Positions 27,449-40,800 are shown, counted from the stretch's first letter. The stretch is DNA of 64,000 bases from Anaerostipes sp. (GCA_028697725.1 JAQVEG010000010.1:1-64000), one strand, 5' to 3'. Numbers and translations: made by a program. Notes: generated from the letters alone by a model not told the origin.

Positions 27449-28375
27449 TTATTTAATACCGTATTCTTGATACATATTTTCTCGGAACTTTGAATCATTG
27501 ATGGCTTTTTTTACATCATTTATTCTTTCATCTTCAAACAAACGATTCATTAATGTAGATAAACGAGTTTCTCCCATCGTCTTTCCTCGTGCTTCACTGC
27601 TTTTTTTCATATCTTCTATTGCCTGGCACACATTTATCACTCCATTCTCGTTCTTCTTCATATATTTTCGTATTTCTTTTGTATTGGTTACTGCTTCTAT
27701 TGTACTGCAAGTCTCTAGTGGAACGCAAGAAAATATTTCCTTATTTTTACTAATGAATTGTTGCAACTTTTCTTTATCCCTTTGATATTTTATGAAGCCA
27801 AACAATACTTTCATATCATCACTATATGCATCTAGATTATCAATCTTACTAACCTCTAAAAGATTAATTTTATAATTTTGAATTAATCCTTTGAATGGTT
27901 CCAGCTTTGGAGACACTTCTAACATTTCATGTAATTCTTTTGGAGCATTCCACTCTTTGTCTCCATAATAAATCACTAGGGTAATGATGGGACTTAACTT
28001 ATCATTTTTTGAAAAACTAGAAATATATTCATCCCTTTTTAAATCTTTGGTTTCCTTGTGACCTTTTGAAATTGTTTTTCGCTGATCATTGTAAAAATCA
28101 GAATCGTATAACATGTTCTTTAATGGCATAAAGTATTGAATATTATTTTGATTTTCAATTGCCAAGATGGCAAGTTTGGTATCTTCATACATGTACTGTT
28201 TTACTAAATCCCTTGCGCGATTCCCTCCTCGACTCTGTTTGCTAACAGAATCAAGTTCTTTTAATACTTCTGGTAAGATTTTAATTTCTCCTTGAAAAAC
28301 TCCCTGATTAAACACATCTGCAAATCGTTTGGGGTCTTTTAAGTAGCTTCCTAAGCTAGTGTCTGGTCTTCCCAT
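27449..28375 (-). CDS. Rpn-family recombination-promoting nuclease / putative transposase, copy 2
   Basis: Complete 308-residue copy of the gene truncated at the left edge. It opens MGRPDTSLGSYLKDPKRFAD; the central region (YKINLLEVSKIDNLDAYSDD) and the acidic C-terminus are preserved. Family members contain a PD-(D/E)XK nuclease fold and have been linked to RecA-independent recombination; they lack transposon ends. It has its own promoter and an AAGGAGG ribosome site, and sits alone between ileS and trkH. The close match to copy 1, including ~100 bp of upstream sequence, indicates a recent duplication. Confidence 0.83.
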   Translation of the reverse strand: MGRPDTSLGSYLKDPKRFADVFNQGVFQGEIKILPEVLKELDSVSKQSRGGNRARDLVKQYMYEDTKLAILAIENQNNIQYFMPLKNMLYDSDFYNDQRKTISKGHKETKDLKRDEYISSFSKNDKLSPIITLVIYYGDKEWNAPKELHEMLEVSPKLEPFKGLIQNYKINLLEVSKIDNLDAYSDDMKVLFGFIKYQRDKEKLQQFISKNKEIFSCVPLETCSTIEAVTNTKEIRKYMKKNENGVINVCQAIEDMKKSSEARGKTMGETRLSTLMNRLFEDERINDVKKAINDSKFRENMYQEYGIK

Positions 28376-28412
28376 ATGTTGCCTCCTTCTAGGTATTTTT
28401 ATTCTTTTACAT

Positions 28413-28441
28413 ATATTACCATTTTATTAGGAATTTAGCAA
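28413..28441 (-). promoter_or_regulatory. Promoter of the second Rpn gene
   Basis: TTGCTA (28436-28441), 17-bp spacer, TAATAT (28413-28418) on the minus strand, 38 bases before the ATG. The same arrangement is conserved upstream of copy 1. Confidence 0.6.
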
Positions 28442-28489
28442 CAGTTTTCCAAATTTATCTAAAAGAAATCAAATTAGCATTTCAGCACA

Positions 28490-28518
28490 AAAAGCCCCGA
28501 AAAAATCGAGGCTTTTGT
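28490..28518 (-). terminator. Terminator of the trk operon
   Basis: AAAGCCCCGA and TCGAGGCTTTT form a stem with one mismatch around an A-rich loop, followed by T-rich sequence on the minus strand, 50 bases after the trkH stop. Confidence 0.75.
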
Positions 28519-28569
28519 TTCACTATTATGGGACATTTTTAAAAATGGTTGACAAGGATCTCACAAGTA

Positions 28570-30036
28570 TCAATTCTTTCTTTTACTTCTTCTCTTTCCA
28601 ACCTCACTCCATGTATATGGACTTAAAAGCATTAACATTGGGAATAGCTCTAGTCTTCCTGCCAGCATATCAAACATAAGTACAAACTTAGAAAATGGGG
28701 AAAACATTCCAAAGTTTCCTGCTGGCCCCACTAGTTCTAGCCCCGGTCCAATATTGTTCAACGTGGCAACCACCGCTGTAAAGTTAGTAATAAAGTCAAA
28801 GTTGTCCAGTGCAATCAATGCCGTAGAAAAGATTAAAATCATACAATATGTAATGAAAAATACATTGACTCCTCGAACGACTTCATGTTCCACCAAATGT
28901 CCGTTGAATTTAATCTTTCGGATATTTCTCGGATGAACATAGTACAATAATTCTTTTTTTACAGTCTTTAGCATTAAAATAACACGAGATACCTTGATTC
29001 CTCCACCAGTACTTCCTGCACATGCTCCAACAAACATAAGCAACACAAGAATTGTCTTTGAAAATTCTGGCCACTCATTAAAGTTTGCAGATGCAAATCC
29101 AGTGGTTGTAATAATAGAACCAACCTGAAATGATGCATTGCGAAATGCTGCTTCTATACTTGGAAATAATCCTCGGATATTAAATGTAATCAATGCAATG
29201 GCTGCAAAAATTACAAAGAGATAATATCGTAATTCCTCATAATGAAATGCCTCTTTTACTTTCCGTATCAAAATTAAATAATAAACATTAAAATTCACAC
29301 CAAATAAAATCATAAAAATTGTCACTACATATTGAATATAAGGTGTGTAATTTGCAAATCCAGAATTTAAAATTGAAAATCCACCAGTTCCAGCAGTTCC
29401 AAATGAAATCAGCAAAGATTCAAATAAATCTAGTCCACCAAAAATAAGAAATACCACTTCTACTAATGTCATGAAGCAATAAATTCCATATAAAATAATA
29501 GATGATTTACGAACCTTTGGGACTAGTTTTTCTACAGATGGTCCTGGACTTTCTGCTCTCATTAAATGAATATTCTTGCCACCAACTAATGGCATAATAG
29601 CAAGCAAAAATACAAAAACACCCATTCCACCAATCCAGTGGGTAAAACTTCTCCAAAAAAGACTGCATTTTGCTAAAACTTCCACATCCGACAAGATACT
29701 GGCTCCTGTTGTAGTAAATCCTGATATAGTCTCAAACAATGCATTCATTGGATTTGCAATATCTCCGTTAAAAACAAAAGGTAACGATCCTATGATACTC
29801 ATAATAATCCAGCTGATTGCTACTGTAACAAAACCTTCTTTTGTATAAAAATTTGTATTTTTCGGTTTGCGTCTTGTAATTAATACTCCACCTGCCAGAC
29901 AGACTGTCATGACAAGAGCAAATGACCACCCTTTTGTTTCTCCAAATATCACTGCAATTAATGTAGGAAGGGATAAAAATATACCTTCAAACGTAATCAC
30001 CCATCCGATAATATATCGAATCATTGAAAAATTCAT
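28570..30036 (-). CDS. trkH: TrkH/KtrB-type potassium channel subunit
   Basis: 488 residues, a four-fold M1-P-M2 potassium pore. Selectivity-filter glycines are visible in [20 protein letters not shown] and [11 protein letters not shown], and the last repeat in [17 protein letters not shown]. It follows trkA by 12 bases and needs it as gating subunit. The operon ends with a terminator at 28490. The sequence is complete. Confidence 0.95.
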   Translation of the reverse strand: MNFSMIRYIIGWVITFEGIFLSLPTLIAVIFGETKGWSFALVMTVCLAGGVLITRRKPKNTNFYTKEGFVTVAISWIIMSIIGSLPFVFNGDIANPMNALFETISGFTTTGASILSDVEVLAKCSLFWRSFTHWIGGMGVFVFLLAIMPLVGGKNIHLMRAESPGPSVEKLVPKVRKSSIILYGIYCFMTLVEVVFLIFGGLDLFESLLISFGTAGTGGFSILNSGFANYTPYIQYVVTIFMILFGVNFNVYYLILIRKVKEAFHYEELRYYLFVIFAAIALITFNIRGLFPSIEAAFRNASFQVGSIITTTGFASANFNEWPEFSKTILVLLMFVGACAGSTGGGIKVSRVILMLKTVKKELLYYVHPRNIRKIKFNGHLVEHEVVRGVNVFFITYCMILIFSTALIALDNFDFITNFTAVVATLNNIGPGLELVGPAGNFGMFSPFSKFVLMFDMLAGRLELFPMLMLLSPYTWSEVGKRRSKRKN

Positions 30037-30048
30037 ACCTATCCTCCG

Positions 30049-31407
30049 CTATTTTGCTAAAATATCCTTAATATCATGCAAACCTTTTTTCGTTGTAACG
30101 ACAACAACATTGTCATCAAGTTGTATTGTGTCATTCCCATTGGGAATTCTTCCTTTCCCATTTCGATAAATAGCACAAATTAAAAGATTGTTAATGATAG
30201 GAAGCTGAGAAATCGGAGTTCCAATCACTGGAGACTCTTTTTGAATTTTAAATTCTAAGGCTTCTGCTCTTCCGTCCATAATCTTATATAAATTCTCAAT
30301 ATTACTACCTATGGTATTCTGCTTTGCACGAATATATTGCACGATATATTGTGCCGTTAAATATTCTGGATAAATCATGCTTCCAAGGTCTAATTTTTCA
30401 ATCATCTCTGTATAATTTAATTTTTTAACCTTTGTAATTAATTTAACATTGGTCTGACTTTGTACATACAGAGACATAAATATATTTTCCTCATCAAAAT
30501 TAGTAAGTGAAATAAACGCATCTGCGTCCATGAGTCCCTCTTCCATTAGTACGTCTTTGTCCATACCACTTCCACAAATCACCATAGCTTTTTGCAACTG
30601 GTCACTTAACTCTTCACACCTCTTAATATTCTGATCAATAATTTTCACATCAATTCCACTTGCATTTAACATTTGGAATAGATAAAATGCAGTTTTACTC
30701 CCACCCACAATCATAACATCATGAATCTGGCTTTCTTTTTCTCCCACTTTTTGAAAGAAATCCATAGCATGTTCCTGAGGTGCAACAAAATAAATAATAT
30801 CTCTTGCCTCTAAAGCAAATCCTCCTGTTGGAATTATCAGATTTTTATTTCGTTCCACAGCACAAATCAAAATATCACAATGGAGACGTTCTTGAATATC
30901 CACAAGAGTCATGCCATTTACAATGGATTCTTCATGAATGCGATATTTTAACATTTCAATTCGTCCTTTTGAAAAGCGATTCACCTCCATGGCGTTTGGG
31001 AATCTTAACATACCTGCAATCTCTCGTGCAGCCGCCCTCTCTGGATTCAAAACAATAGAAATACCAAGTTCCTCTTTGATAAATCCAATTTCATCAAAAT
31101 AAACTGGATTTCGGACTCTGGCAACGGTTTCACAACGTCCAGCTTTCTTGGCAATTAAGCAGCATAATAGGTTCAACTCATCTGAATCAGTAACAGCAAT
31201 AATAATGTCCGCAGTTTCTACCCCGGCTTCTACTAGTACATTGTAGCTGCCACCGTTTCCGATCACACCAAGAACGTCATAATTATTGACCAGCCCTTGT
31301 ACAACCTCTGATTTTGCATCTACAACGGTGATATCATGATTCTCTCCACTTAATTCTCCTACTAAGGCAGCTCCAATCTTTCCTCCACCTACAATTACAA
31401 TTTTCAT
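30049..31407 (-). CDS. trkA: TrkA, cytoplasmic RCK subunit of potassium uptake
   Basis: 452 residues in two RCK halves. The first opens MKIVIVGGGKIGAALVGEL, a nucleotide-binding GxGxxG with the acidic VVD after it; the second restarts at HDVMIVGGSKTAFYLF with a weaker motif. Each half is followed by a TrkA-C domain. It gates TrkH in response to NAD(H) or ATP. A good promoter (TTGTTA-17-TACAAT) precedes it, making trkA-trkH a two-gene operon. Confidence 0.95.
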   Translation of the reverse strand: MKIVIVGGGKIGAALVGELSGENHDITVVDAKSEVVQGLVNNYDVLGVIGNGGSYNVLVEAGVETADIIIAVTDSDELNLLCCLIAKKAGRCETVARVRNPVYFDEIGFIKEELGISIVLNPERAAAREIAGMLRFPNAMEVNRFSKGRIEMLKYRIHEESIVNGMTLVDIQERLHCDILICAVERNKNLIIPTGGFALEARDIIYFVAPQEHAMDFFQKVGEKESQIHDVMIVGGSKTAFYLFQMLNASGIDVKIIDQNIKRCEELSDQLQKAMVICGSGMDKDVLMEEGLMDADAFISLTNFDEENIFMSLYVQSQTNVKLITKVKKLNYTEMIEKLDLGSMIYPEYLTAQYIVQYIRAKQNTIGSNIENLYKIMDGRAEALEFKIQKESPVIGTPISQLPIINNLLICAIYRNGKGRIPNGNDTIQLDDNVVVVTTKKGLHDIKDILAK

Positions 31408-31458
31408 TTGCTTTCCCTCTTTTTTCCTTATCGTTGGAATATATTTTCTTCTCTCTTC

Positions 31459-31487
31459 ATTGTATTCAATTTTTCATAGGATAACAA
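31459..31487 (-). promoter_or_regulatory. Promoter of the trkA-trkH operon
   Basis: TTGTTA (31482-31487), 17-bp spacer, TACAAT (31459-31464) on the minus strand. Confidence 0.7.
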
Positions 31488-31545
31488 GTAGAATTTCCTC
31501 ATTACCTATGGTAATATAAAAGAAACACAAAATAGGAGGTTTTTT

Positions 31546-31803
31546 ATGATTACATTTTCCCATAAAATACAATCCACAAGCGGTTTACATGCTATGCCTT
31601 GTGTCAACATTGTGGCCTGTGTTATTCATCACAAAAGTTCGGTTCGTCTCCAATGCAACTCCCAAGAAGTCGATGGTACTGATCCCATTAAACTTATGAG
31701 CCTTGGCGGTATGAAAGATGATGTTCTTGATTTTTCCATTGAAGGTCCCGACGAGAAAGAAGTTTATGAGACCCTCCTTCGCATCTGTCATTCCGTTTTA
31801 TAA
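31546..31803 (+). CDS. Divergent HPr-family protein
   Basis: 85 residues of the HPr fold. His15 is kept (SGLHAMPC) but the following Arg17 of normal HPr, which stabilises the phosphohistidine, is Met. The regulatory-serine region is retained (LMSLGG, Ser52 by alignment with Ser46). AGGAGG lies six bases before the ATG. No PTS genes are nearby. It is therefore an HPr paralogue, perhaps a Crh-like regulator or a weak phosphocarrier, rather than the main PTS HPr. Confidence 0.78.
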   Translation: MITFSHKIQSTSGLHAMPCVNIVACVIHHKSSVRLQCNSQEVDGTDPIKLMSLGGMKDDVLDFSIEGPDEKEVYETLLRICHSVL

Positions 31804-31822
31804 TGATTCCTATTTTACCTTT

Positions 31823-31861
31823 AAAAAGGGCAAAGACTTTATTACGTCTTTGCCCTTTTGT
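31823..31861. terminator. Bidirectional terminator between the HPr-like gene and the giant surface protein
   Basis: A 16-bp perfect stem, AAAAGGGCAAAGACTT against its complement ending GTCTTTGCCCTTTT, with T-runs on both strands. Confidence 0.92.
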
Positions 31862-31865
31862 TATC

Positions 31866-34800
31866 TTATTTCTTTCTTCTTAAAAGGAATATTGCTCCCG
31901 CTGCTGCAATCAGCATCATAGCCATTGCTTCTATTGGTGTTTGATCTCCTGTTTTTGCTCCATTACTTCCTTTTCCTGATTTTTCAGTAGACGATGATGA
32001 GGATGATCCACTATGAGAACTGGTTTCTCCACCATTTAATTCTTCGTCTTCTTCTACGGTCAAGTTTATGAAAGAAATCACATTGCCCTTAGATGTTACA
32101 TAATCCTTTTTAATTTTCTTTAATTCACCTTTACTTGTCAACATAACCGAAATACTTTCTTCCGATGCTACGTATCCTTTTGGTGCTTTTACCTCTGTTA
32201 ATGTGTATTTATTTCCTACAATTAACTTTCCAGTAAGTTCTTTTGGTGATTTTGTCGTCTTCCACTCTAATTCTGTACTTCCATCTGCAAATTTTCCTGT
32301 AAGCTTTAGGACTGCTCCCGATAACATCTTCCCTGTGCTTGTTGTCTTTTTCACAGCTATATTTGTATGAGCATTTGTAATTGTTCCAAGATCTGCGAGT
32401 AATTCTATCTCTGTTGCATGATTTGCATCAATTGTAAAGTTATGCCTGCTGGAATCTAGTACATATCCATTTTGCTGTTTTGTCTCAACCATATAGTAAT
32501 TGCCCCATGGCAGATTCCCAATTGTAAGACTTCCATCACTTCCTGTTGATGCCTCTTGTACCAATTGATACTCACCTTTTTCGGCTCCTTCACAGAATAA
32601 CTGGAATGTAACATCGCTTAACTTTTCATTCGTTGTGCTTACTTTTGTAAGAGTTACCCTTCCTAATTCTCTTTCATTGGAAATTCCGGCTTGAGTATAT
32701 GTATCATTTCCTATTTCTAATTGATATTTTTCTCTAATGGCATCGCTGACCTTTTTAGATAAATCCAACGTAGCATTTTGGAAATCCTTCCCGTTGTTTA
32801 CTGTAAACTGCGCCATATATGGATGATTTCCAATTAAATATCCCTTTGCTGCCTTTGTCTCCACAATTTGATAAGTTCCTTTTTGACCAATTACAAACTT
32901 AAGCGTTCCATCATCTTGTGTTGTGGTTGTGTCTATTTTTTCTTGGTTTTCACCATTTATTTTATAGAGTGTAAACTGGGTTCCAGAAATAGGATCTCCT
33001 GTATTCCCAATATGAGACTTACTATCCCCTGCATCTGTCTTTGTCAAAGTTACATTTGTTGCAAACCTTTCATTTTCTACGGAAACATCCACTGTAGAAC
33101 CTTTCTGATCTGGTCCAATATAAATAACCTTGGATGGTGTCTCATCTAGGAATAAATCATCTTTTGTTGCTGTTTCCTTGAAGTAATAGTATCCCTCCGG
33201 CAGATCAGAAACTGTAAGCAATGCCTCCGTCTGATTCAATGACAAATTACTTTCTATCTTGTCATATTTTGAAAGATCTTTTTCTTCTGTAGAACCTTTG
33301 TACTGGTACAAATCAAAGGTAATATCATCATAGGCTTCATAAGATTTCGGAAGATCTTTTGTAAGCTTAATATTCCCTTGAATCACTGGGTCACACACTG
33401 TAAATATAATGTTGCCTTCATTTACAGTATATACATTGTCTGTTGGATTTTCTTTTGCAGTTTTAGCTCCGCTTACATTTGTGATTTTACCATCTTTCGT
33501 GTATGTAAATGTAATATCCACTGCTTTTAAATATCCATCTTTTCGATTCACTTCAGAGATTGTGTAAGTACCCCCACCAATTAATTGGTTTTCTAATACT
33601 TCTTCTCCTTCTTTTGTTTCCCACAAATATTCTGTTTTATTACCTGTCAATTTACTGTTTTCTCCAGGAACTATCTTTAACTGAACTCCTGTTACTGCTT
33701 TTCCAGTCTCATCTTGTTTCACCACTGAAATCTTACTCTTTTTATTTACATACAAATCTTTTATTGATGATTTTTCAATGGTCGCCCCATCTTTTGTAAA
33801 TGTAATCTTTCCTTCCTGGTCTACGGATACCCCAACTTCTGCCGTTGAAATTACATATCCTTCTACAGTGTTTGTCTCTTTCAATGTGTAGTTCCCTGGT
33901 AAAATGTCACTGAATGTAACCATTCCCTTGGTGTTTTCTACGGTCTTAGATTCCGCTAAAACTGCATCCTCATCTTTTCCTCCAACTGGTAACAGTTGAA
34001 AAGATGCTCCATCTAAACCAGTTCCATCTGTTGCTGTCTTCTGGAAACTAAACTTAGCTTTTGCAAAGTTCTTCACTTCACCAATACTTGTTCTCGCTGA
34101 TTCATTTCCTGTAGATTTCATATCATCTAGTAGATTTCCTTTACTGTCTTTGACAGTGATGACTCCCTTAGAAACAATTACTTCATAAGTATCAGTTGTA
34201 TTAAGATAAGAATCTCCAGTGGATATTTCCTTCAAAATATAAGTTCCATCTGCAATTTGACTAAATTTAGCTGTTCCCCCATACTTCCCATTATTTGAAC
34301 TAATTCCAGTTACCTTAGCTTCGTATACCTTTGTTTCTCCTTTGTAGAGTCCAAAGACTGGAGGTTCATTTGGTTCAATGCTTGTTTCACTATTTGTTAT
34401 AAATGTCTTGTTGATGGTAAGCATATTTTCTGTGTTCGTTATAGCTATTTCATTTGCATTTGGAGTATCTTCAATGGTCACTTGATATCCTTGTTCATCC
34501 ATTGATACTTCTTTACCATCTATAGTCATTGTTTCCTGTACAGAATAATTCGCCTTCACTCCACCTACATACTCTGGTAAATTGGCAAATACACCGTTCC
34601 ATGTCTCGTCTGTTCCAGATTCACTTCCTGTTTTTCTAATAGGTTCTACTTTTGTTCCATTTACATCTAGGAGCGTTCCTACTATATTGGTACTTATGAG
34701 CGTATACTTCACTTCTGTTGGTCTAAGTGTTCCATTTCCAGCATCTTCCCAGCTTTTCTTTACAAATAAGTCCAAAGATTTTGGTACATTGTCCACAGTT

Positions 34801-37800
34801 GCTGTGGCATTTGTTCCATTATTAATGTTCGTAATACTTTGGTCGTCCTGCGTTGTCATGGTAATAAGTCCTTTTACTACATTTACAGTAATATCACCTG
34901 CCTTTGTATAACCAGTAGGTGCAATTTCCCGAATTGTGTAGGTTCCATCTGCAAGTCCACCTTCAAATGTATACGTATCCCCATTTCTTGTCGCTGTTTG
35001 TACTACACTGGTACCTGTTCCCTCATATAAAACGAAACTTGGAACATTCATTTCCCCTAAGGCACGCTTATTGTCTGCATAATTTTTTGTTAGTACAATG
35101 TTATTTTTTCCATTGGTATATGTCACCGCATTGTTTATGTATGTTGCAGGTTCTGTCGCTACATCTGTTCCTGTAATTGTAATCTTATGATTGGCACCTA
35201 CTACCACTTGATAAGAATCATCAGATAATACAAATCCAGATCCTGCTGATGTCTCTTTTAATGTATAAGTTCCTTCCTCTAACTCTGTAAATTCAATGTT
35301 TAATGATTCTTTTGTCTGTCCAGTTACAGTGACAGTTTTACTTTTCACTTCCACGCCATCTTTTTCCAGACTAAAAGTAACACTGGTTCCAATAGGAGCA
35401 GCCACTGGTTCTCCTTTGGAATTAACAAACGCCTTGGTGAATGTGAATCCATTTTGATAATTTACAACTCCAACATTGGCTGTTAGCTTGTCAGCAACTT
35501 CATTGGTCGTCGCGTAAATATTGCCATTTCCAGAACTCTTCGTCACTGTTATATTTCCATTTGTTACTGCTACATCATAGATAGAGGTTGTCCCAGGATT
35601 CTCATATCCACTTAAAGAACCACTTTCTGTCATTCTATAGTTCCCATCTGGAATTGCCGTAAATACTGCCTGGTGTTTTTGCACATCTGTTGTTGCAGAA
35701 TATGTTTTACTAGAATCCCCTGTGTTCTCTAAAGTAAATGTAGCTGTCTTTGTCTCATCTAAAATTGGATTGCCACTTCCATCTTGAAAAGCCTTTGTAA
35801 CAATCAATTGATTTGGTGCATTCTTCATGCTTAGCTCTGTACTTGTAGCATTAAGTTGAAAGAAACCTTCTCCTTTTTCCGATGTTACATTTTCATAGGT
35901 TCCACTACTTGTAACTGTAAAACTCCATGTATAATCGTCAATTTCCTCATATCCTTGCTGTCTTTTTGTTTCCTTTATGGTGTAAGTTCCAACTGGCAGC
36001 TTATAAAAATCCATAGTTCCATCCGTCGGTGCCAATGTATCACTGCCTTCTGTTGATGGTTCATAATATGTTGTGTTCCCAACTACTGTCTTGCTAAATT
36101 TTATTGGGTTTTGTAAATCATCCTTATACATTTCAAATTCCACATCACTTAATTTAGTAGCACTATTTAATGTGGATACCTTAGTCATCTTCAATGTAAT
36201 TGGCGTGTTTTTAACCGTCACTTTATTGCCTGCCCATGTAGCAAACCCATTGGCTGTAACATTAGTTCCTGTTACACTTCCATCCTCATTGATTGTAAAT
36301 GGAATATGTTCAGTATTAAGCTCATAGCCTGTGGTTGGATCTGTTTCTACAATGTAATAGGAACCCTGGAGCAATTTATTGTCATAAACATACGCCACAC
36401 CATCCCCATTTTTTGTTACCTTATCTTGTCCTGTATACTCTGCGACTTCATACGCACCATTCTCATAAGCCAGTTTTGCCACTGGTTTATCCTTATTAAC
36501 GGTATCATTTCCATAAATAACAAATGCCGCATTGGTAATGGCTTCACTTTCATTCATCTTGTTCTTCTTTACAAGAGATATACTGTTTCGTACCGTTTGA
36601 TTTTGGAAACTTACCGTCTGTTCCGGAGCTGTCTCACCTGCTTTTACATATTGAACCTGAGCATCTTCGTTTTCTGTATTGTTAATCCAAACGGTTCCCA
36701 AATTCCCTGTGGTTTCATCACTGACTGTAAATGGATAGGTTTTATCCGTTATCTTGTGATTTGAAAGGGATGTTGTTTCTTTTATAATATAGTCTCCATA
36801 AACTAAAAACTTTCCATCATACTTATCATTTGTCTTTATAAGATTTCCATTGGCATCCGTTTTTGCTTTTGTCCATGGTGTCTCATTAGCATCCAAGATT
36901 TTGTTCCCATTGGTATCTCGATAAATTGTAAATTCTGCCCCGTCAAGTGTTCCTCCAGTAGAAGTCTTAGATGAATCATTTTCCACAGATGTCTTATGTA
37001 AATTCACAAAAGCATACTTTAATTTATTATCAATTGTGTAATTATAAGTATCTGTTCCTTGATTGGTTCTGCCAAGGGTTGTCCAACTGTCATCAACCTC
37101 TATTTCTGTGGTATCTGTAAATGTAACGTTATAATTTTCTTTCACCACAATGGAATTAGCGTCACGTCCAGTTATACCAATATAAACTGCTACTTGATTT
37201 TTCTCCGGCTGCAAAGAAGCACTGGCCTCTTCCACTAACATATAGTCTCCATACGGAAGATTAGATAAAGTCATCCTACCATTGGCATCTGTTACCACTT
37301 CATTGGATACACCTGTTATATTGTATGCCTTATATGTCTTTGTTGTCGCTGGTACATCAATCAACATATCCTGTTGACCTGCACTTACTGCATTTTCTCC
37401 TCTTCGATAAATATGAAACTTTTTGTCTTTGATTGAGGTTCCATTTTGATCTTCCTTTGTTATTTGTAACGTTTTATCTACATAACTATTTGTAATTGTT
37501 TTGTCTGAAATCTCAGTTCCGTTTTTAGTTACTGTGACAGTTCCATTCTTGTCTACTTCCACAGCCCATTCCCCTGAAATCAAATTAGAATATTCAGGTG
37601 CCTGAGTTTCTTTCAATTTATACGTTCCAGGATCCAATTGTGAAAATGTAACTTTCCCATTTTCTCCTGATGTTACTGTCTTTGTATTCTCACCATCCCA
37701 GTCGTTATTCGTTCTTGTTAAAGTAAATGTTGCATCTTTTAATGTGTTAGAACCTGTTTGTACACCACTAAAATTAATTTTCTTATCAATAGTAAGCGAC

Positions 37801-40800
37801 CCTGTTGGTGTATCCTTCACTGTTTCCTTTGGAACTCCAGTTTCTATCTTTTTTTGATTAATATCTGCAGCTGAAACTGTCACCGTTGTTGCTTCATCTT
37901 TCACTTGGATGTTCCCGGTAATAGAACCTCCTAAATTATAATAATACGCCTTATCATTCACAGCATAACCCTCTGGTGCATTTGTCTCCTGCACCTTATA
38001 AAGAGTATTCTCTGAAAGATTTGTAAATACCAGATTTCCTGTATCTCCTGTGGTTCTTACTTTCTGGTTTCCTGTAGCCTCATAAATGCCATCTTTCAAC
38101 GCATATTTTGTTAAGGTAAATTCACTTCCTGCCAGCTTAATCTTCTGGCCATTAGAACTTTCCTTATATACTCGAATCACTGGGATTCCTGTTAATTTAC
38201 CATAAGATTCCATGCTAAATTCTTCTGATAATGTGTTGGAAGAACCTGCAACATTTGTCGTCTCTGAACCATTTGACTTCGTCAATGAAACTTTGTTCGT
38301 AATCATTGAACCCTTCATGTTCTTTAATCCAAATGTCTGGAACACAATTGCAATTGGTTTGTTTCCATACCTATCTGGAATCTTAAATTTAAATCCATCA
38401 TTCTCATGAACATCTGTTAAACCTTCTTGATTCCAATCAGTGATTTCGCCTCCTAATTCCCACGTTCCATCTTTACCTACATTCAAATTGTAAAGTTTAA
38501 AATGTGATAAATCCGTATTTAATTCTAAGAATGGTCCACCCTGTTCTGGCTCATTAATTTCTTTTAGATTCTCATTTAAGGTATAACCACTCATATCGGT
38601 TCCTCCGACATTCATGGCAACGGTCCATTGAATCAATCCATTTTCAAGATTTTTATTTTGTTTCTCTAAGGCAGTATTGACAACTGGAGTTTTTGCAGAT
38701 GCCTCTACAAATTCCTTGTCTTCCCCATCAATTACTTCATGAATACTGCTGCCTTTAATCTTTCCTTTTAACTGTGCCTTATTTGCAACATCTGATGCTT
38801 CATGATTTTGCTGTCTCCATTCCTCTGTCATTTCTGTGGAAAGGTAAATACAATATGTATTCTTGTCATTATTATTTTTATAATCCATAGTTACCATTCC
38901 AGGTGTGGTATCATCTGGATTAGTAAATGTATCCGTCCAAGAATTTAGTTGCTCTTCCTGTGATTCTGTTCCATCATCCTTCAAAGTAATCTTAGTAATC
39001 TTATCAATTCCCGCAAACGTTGAATCCTCCGGTAAAATATCTGTCACTACACCATCACTGATTTCCAAATGATTTGGATTCACAACAACCTTCCATTGAA
39101 TCTTATGTGTAGTTGTATCATAATTTGCCTCTACACTTTTCTTGATAAATGAATTCTTTACAACCTTTTGGGCTTCTGTCTCATTGGTGATTTTCTTACC
39201 ATTAATCCAACCCTCTATACTTGCAGAATTCTTAAATTTAATATCTCCTTGCGTAGATAATAAGTTGTCATCTGTTATCTTTGTCTTTACAATAAATTTA
39301 TAATAATCTGACTTACTAACATTTCCACAATGAATAGTTAGTATCTTATTTCCTTCCTCATCTGCTGTGTCACCGTACTCATAGGATGGATATTGGGGAT
39401 TTTCTTTGTTATACTCTGGCAGAGCTTTCTTTGTCTGATCCAAATTTTTCCTATAGGTCAACTGATCTTTTTGAAGTTCCTGTCCTTTTGGAATCTTCTC
39501 TGTAATCACCATTTTGTCTACTGCTATATCAAAAGATTTGGTGTTTAGATTCCATTCCATTATCTGTTGCTTCTCATCATAAGACCCTGCTGATTTATTT
39601 AACAAATGATAACTTGGTGTTGTGTCCTTTGAAATATTAAATGTAAAAGGATCAATCTCTGATCCATTTCCATATTTCCAATTTTTCCATACCATTGTCG
39701 CTTTATTTCCATATGCTTCTGATGCCTCTGGGTTCTCTAGTTTTCCCCCCGCATCCTTAATACTTGTCTGATATGTAACCTTTATTTTTTGACCAATCCA
39801 ATTCTTTTTGTATGGAACAATAAAAATTGATTCGTTATTATAGGTATAATAAACTCCAGAATTAGTCCCAACAAGATTCTCCATATCAGCAATTGTTAAA
39901 TCAGTAAATGCCTTCTCTCCTCTAATCTCTTTTAATCCTGTAATAGACTCTGTACTTCCATTCTCTAAATGAACAGTAATGCCTTTTTTCATATTATAGG
40001 ATAATTTACTTGCATCAATTGTATCAATTAAATATGCATCTACAGAACTTGTTCCTGTAGTATCCACTGTGAGTGTCCAGTCGAGTTTAGATCCATCTGC
40101 AGCATTTTGCTCTCCCTCTTTCTCAAAGAAAGTTAAATTCATATCTGTGCTTACAGTATCCGATTCCACATCTGGATTACTTTGTCCTTTTTCATACAGC
40201 CCTGCTTTATTTTCAAACTTATGTGTCCATGATTCTCCCTCATTTACACTCTCTAAATACTTTTGATAATAATCAGCCGTTAGTTTCATCGTAATAACAA
40301 CAGTTGCCTCCTCAGCAATTGTGTCAAAACTATAACTATAAACCCCATTCTCGGTGCTTCCAAGAGCAGTCTCTGCCCCATTGACGGTCATCTTACTTAC
40401 TTCCATTCCCTCTGGAATATTGTCCTTTAAAATCATGCCTTCTAAAGTTTTTCCCACATCCTTATTAGCCTTTACTTTTATGGTGTAATCCACATACGGA
40501 GTTGTCACACTCTCTGGTGCCGACTTGTCAATCACATAATCCTTACCACCAAAGTCAGGATTTGGTTCTTTTTGATGTTCTGTAACTACGATAGCATCCT
40601 TCGTGTCATCCCAGACTACATCATATCCATCCTCATTAGACCCATCTGTTTTATTGAATTTAAGAGTTGCTTCATTTCCACCTACGCCTGAACCACTGAC
40701 ATACACTTCCTCTACCACTGTCACATTTAAATATACGTGTCCATCTGCATCTTTACTAATTGTATAATCACCTAGCTTATTCTCTGTTGTTCCAAGAATA

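Noticed and set aside
1-28375. Composite transposon bounded by the two Rpn genes
   Set aside because: The copies lack terminal inverted repeats and target duplications, and the 26 kb between them is core housekeeping sequence.
36306-36764. 152-codon plus-strand reading frame inside the giant adhesin
   Set aside because: It lies opposite a clear coding repeat region and has no homology or ribosome signal.
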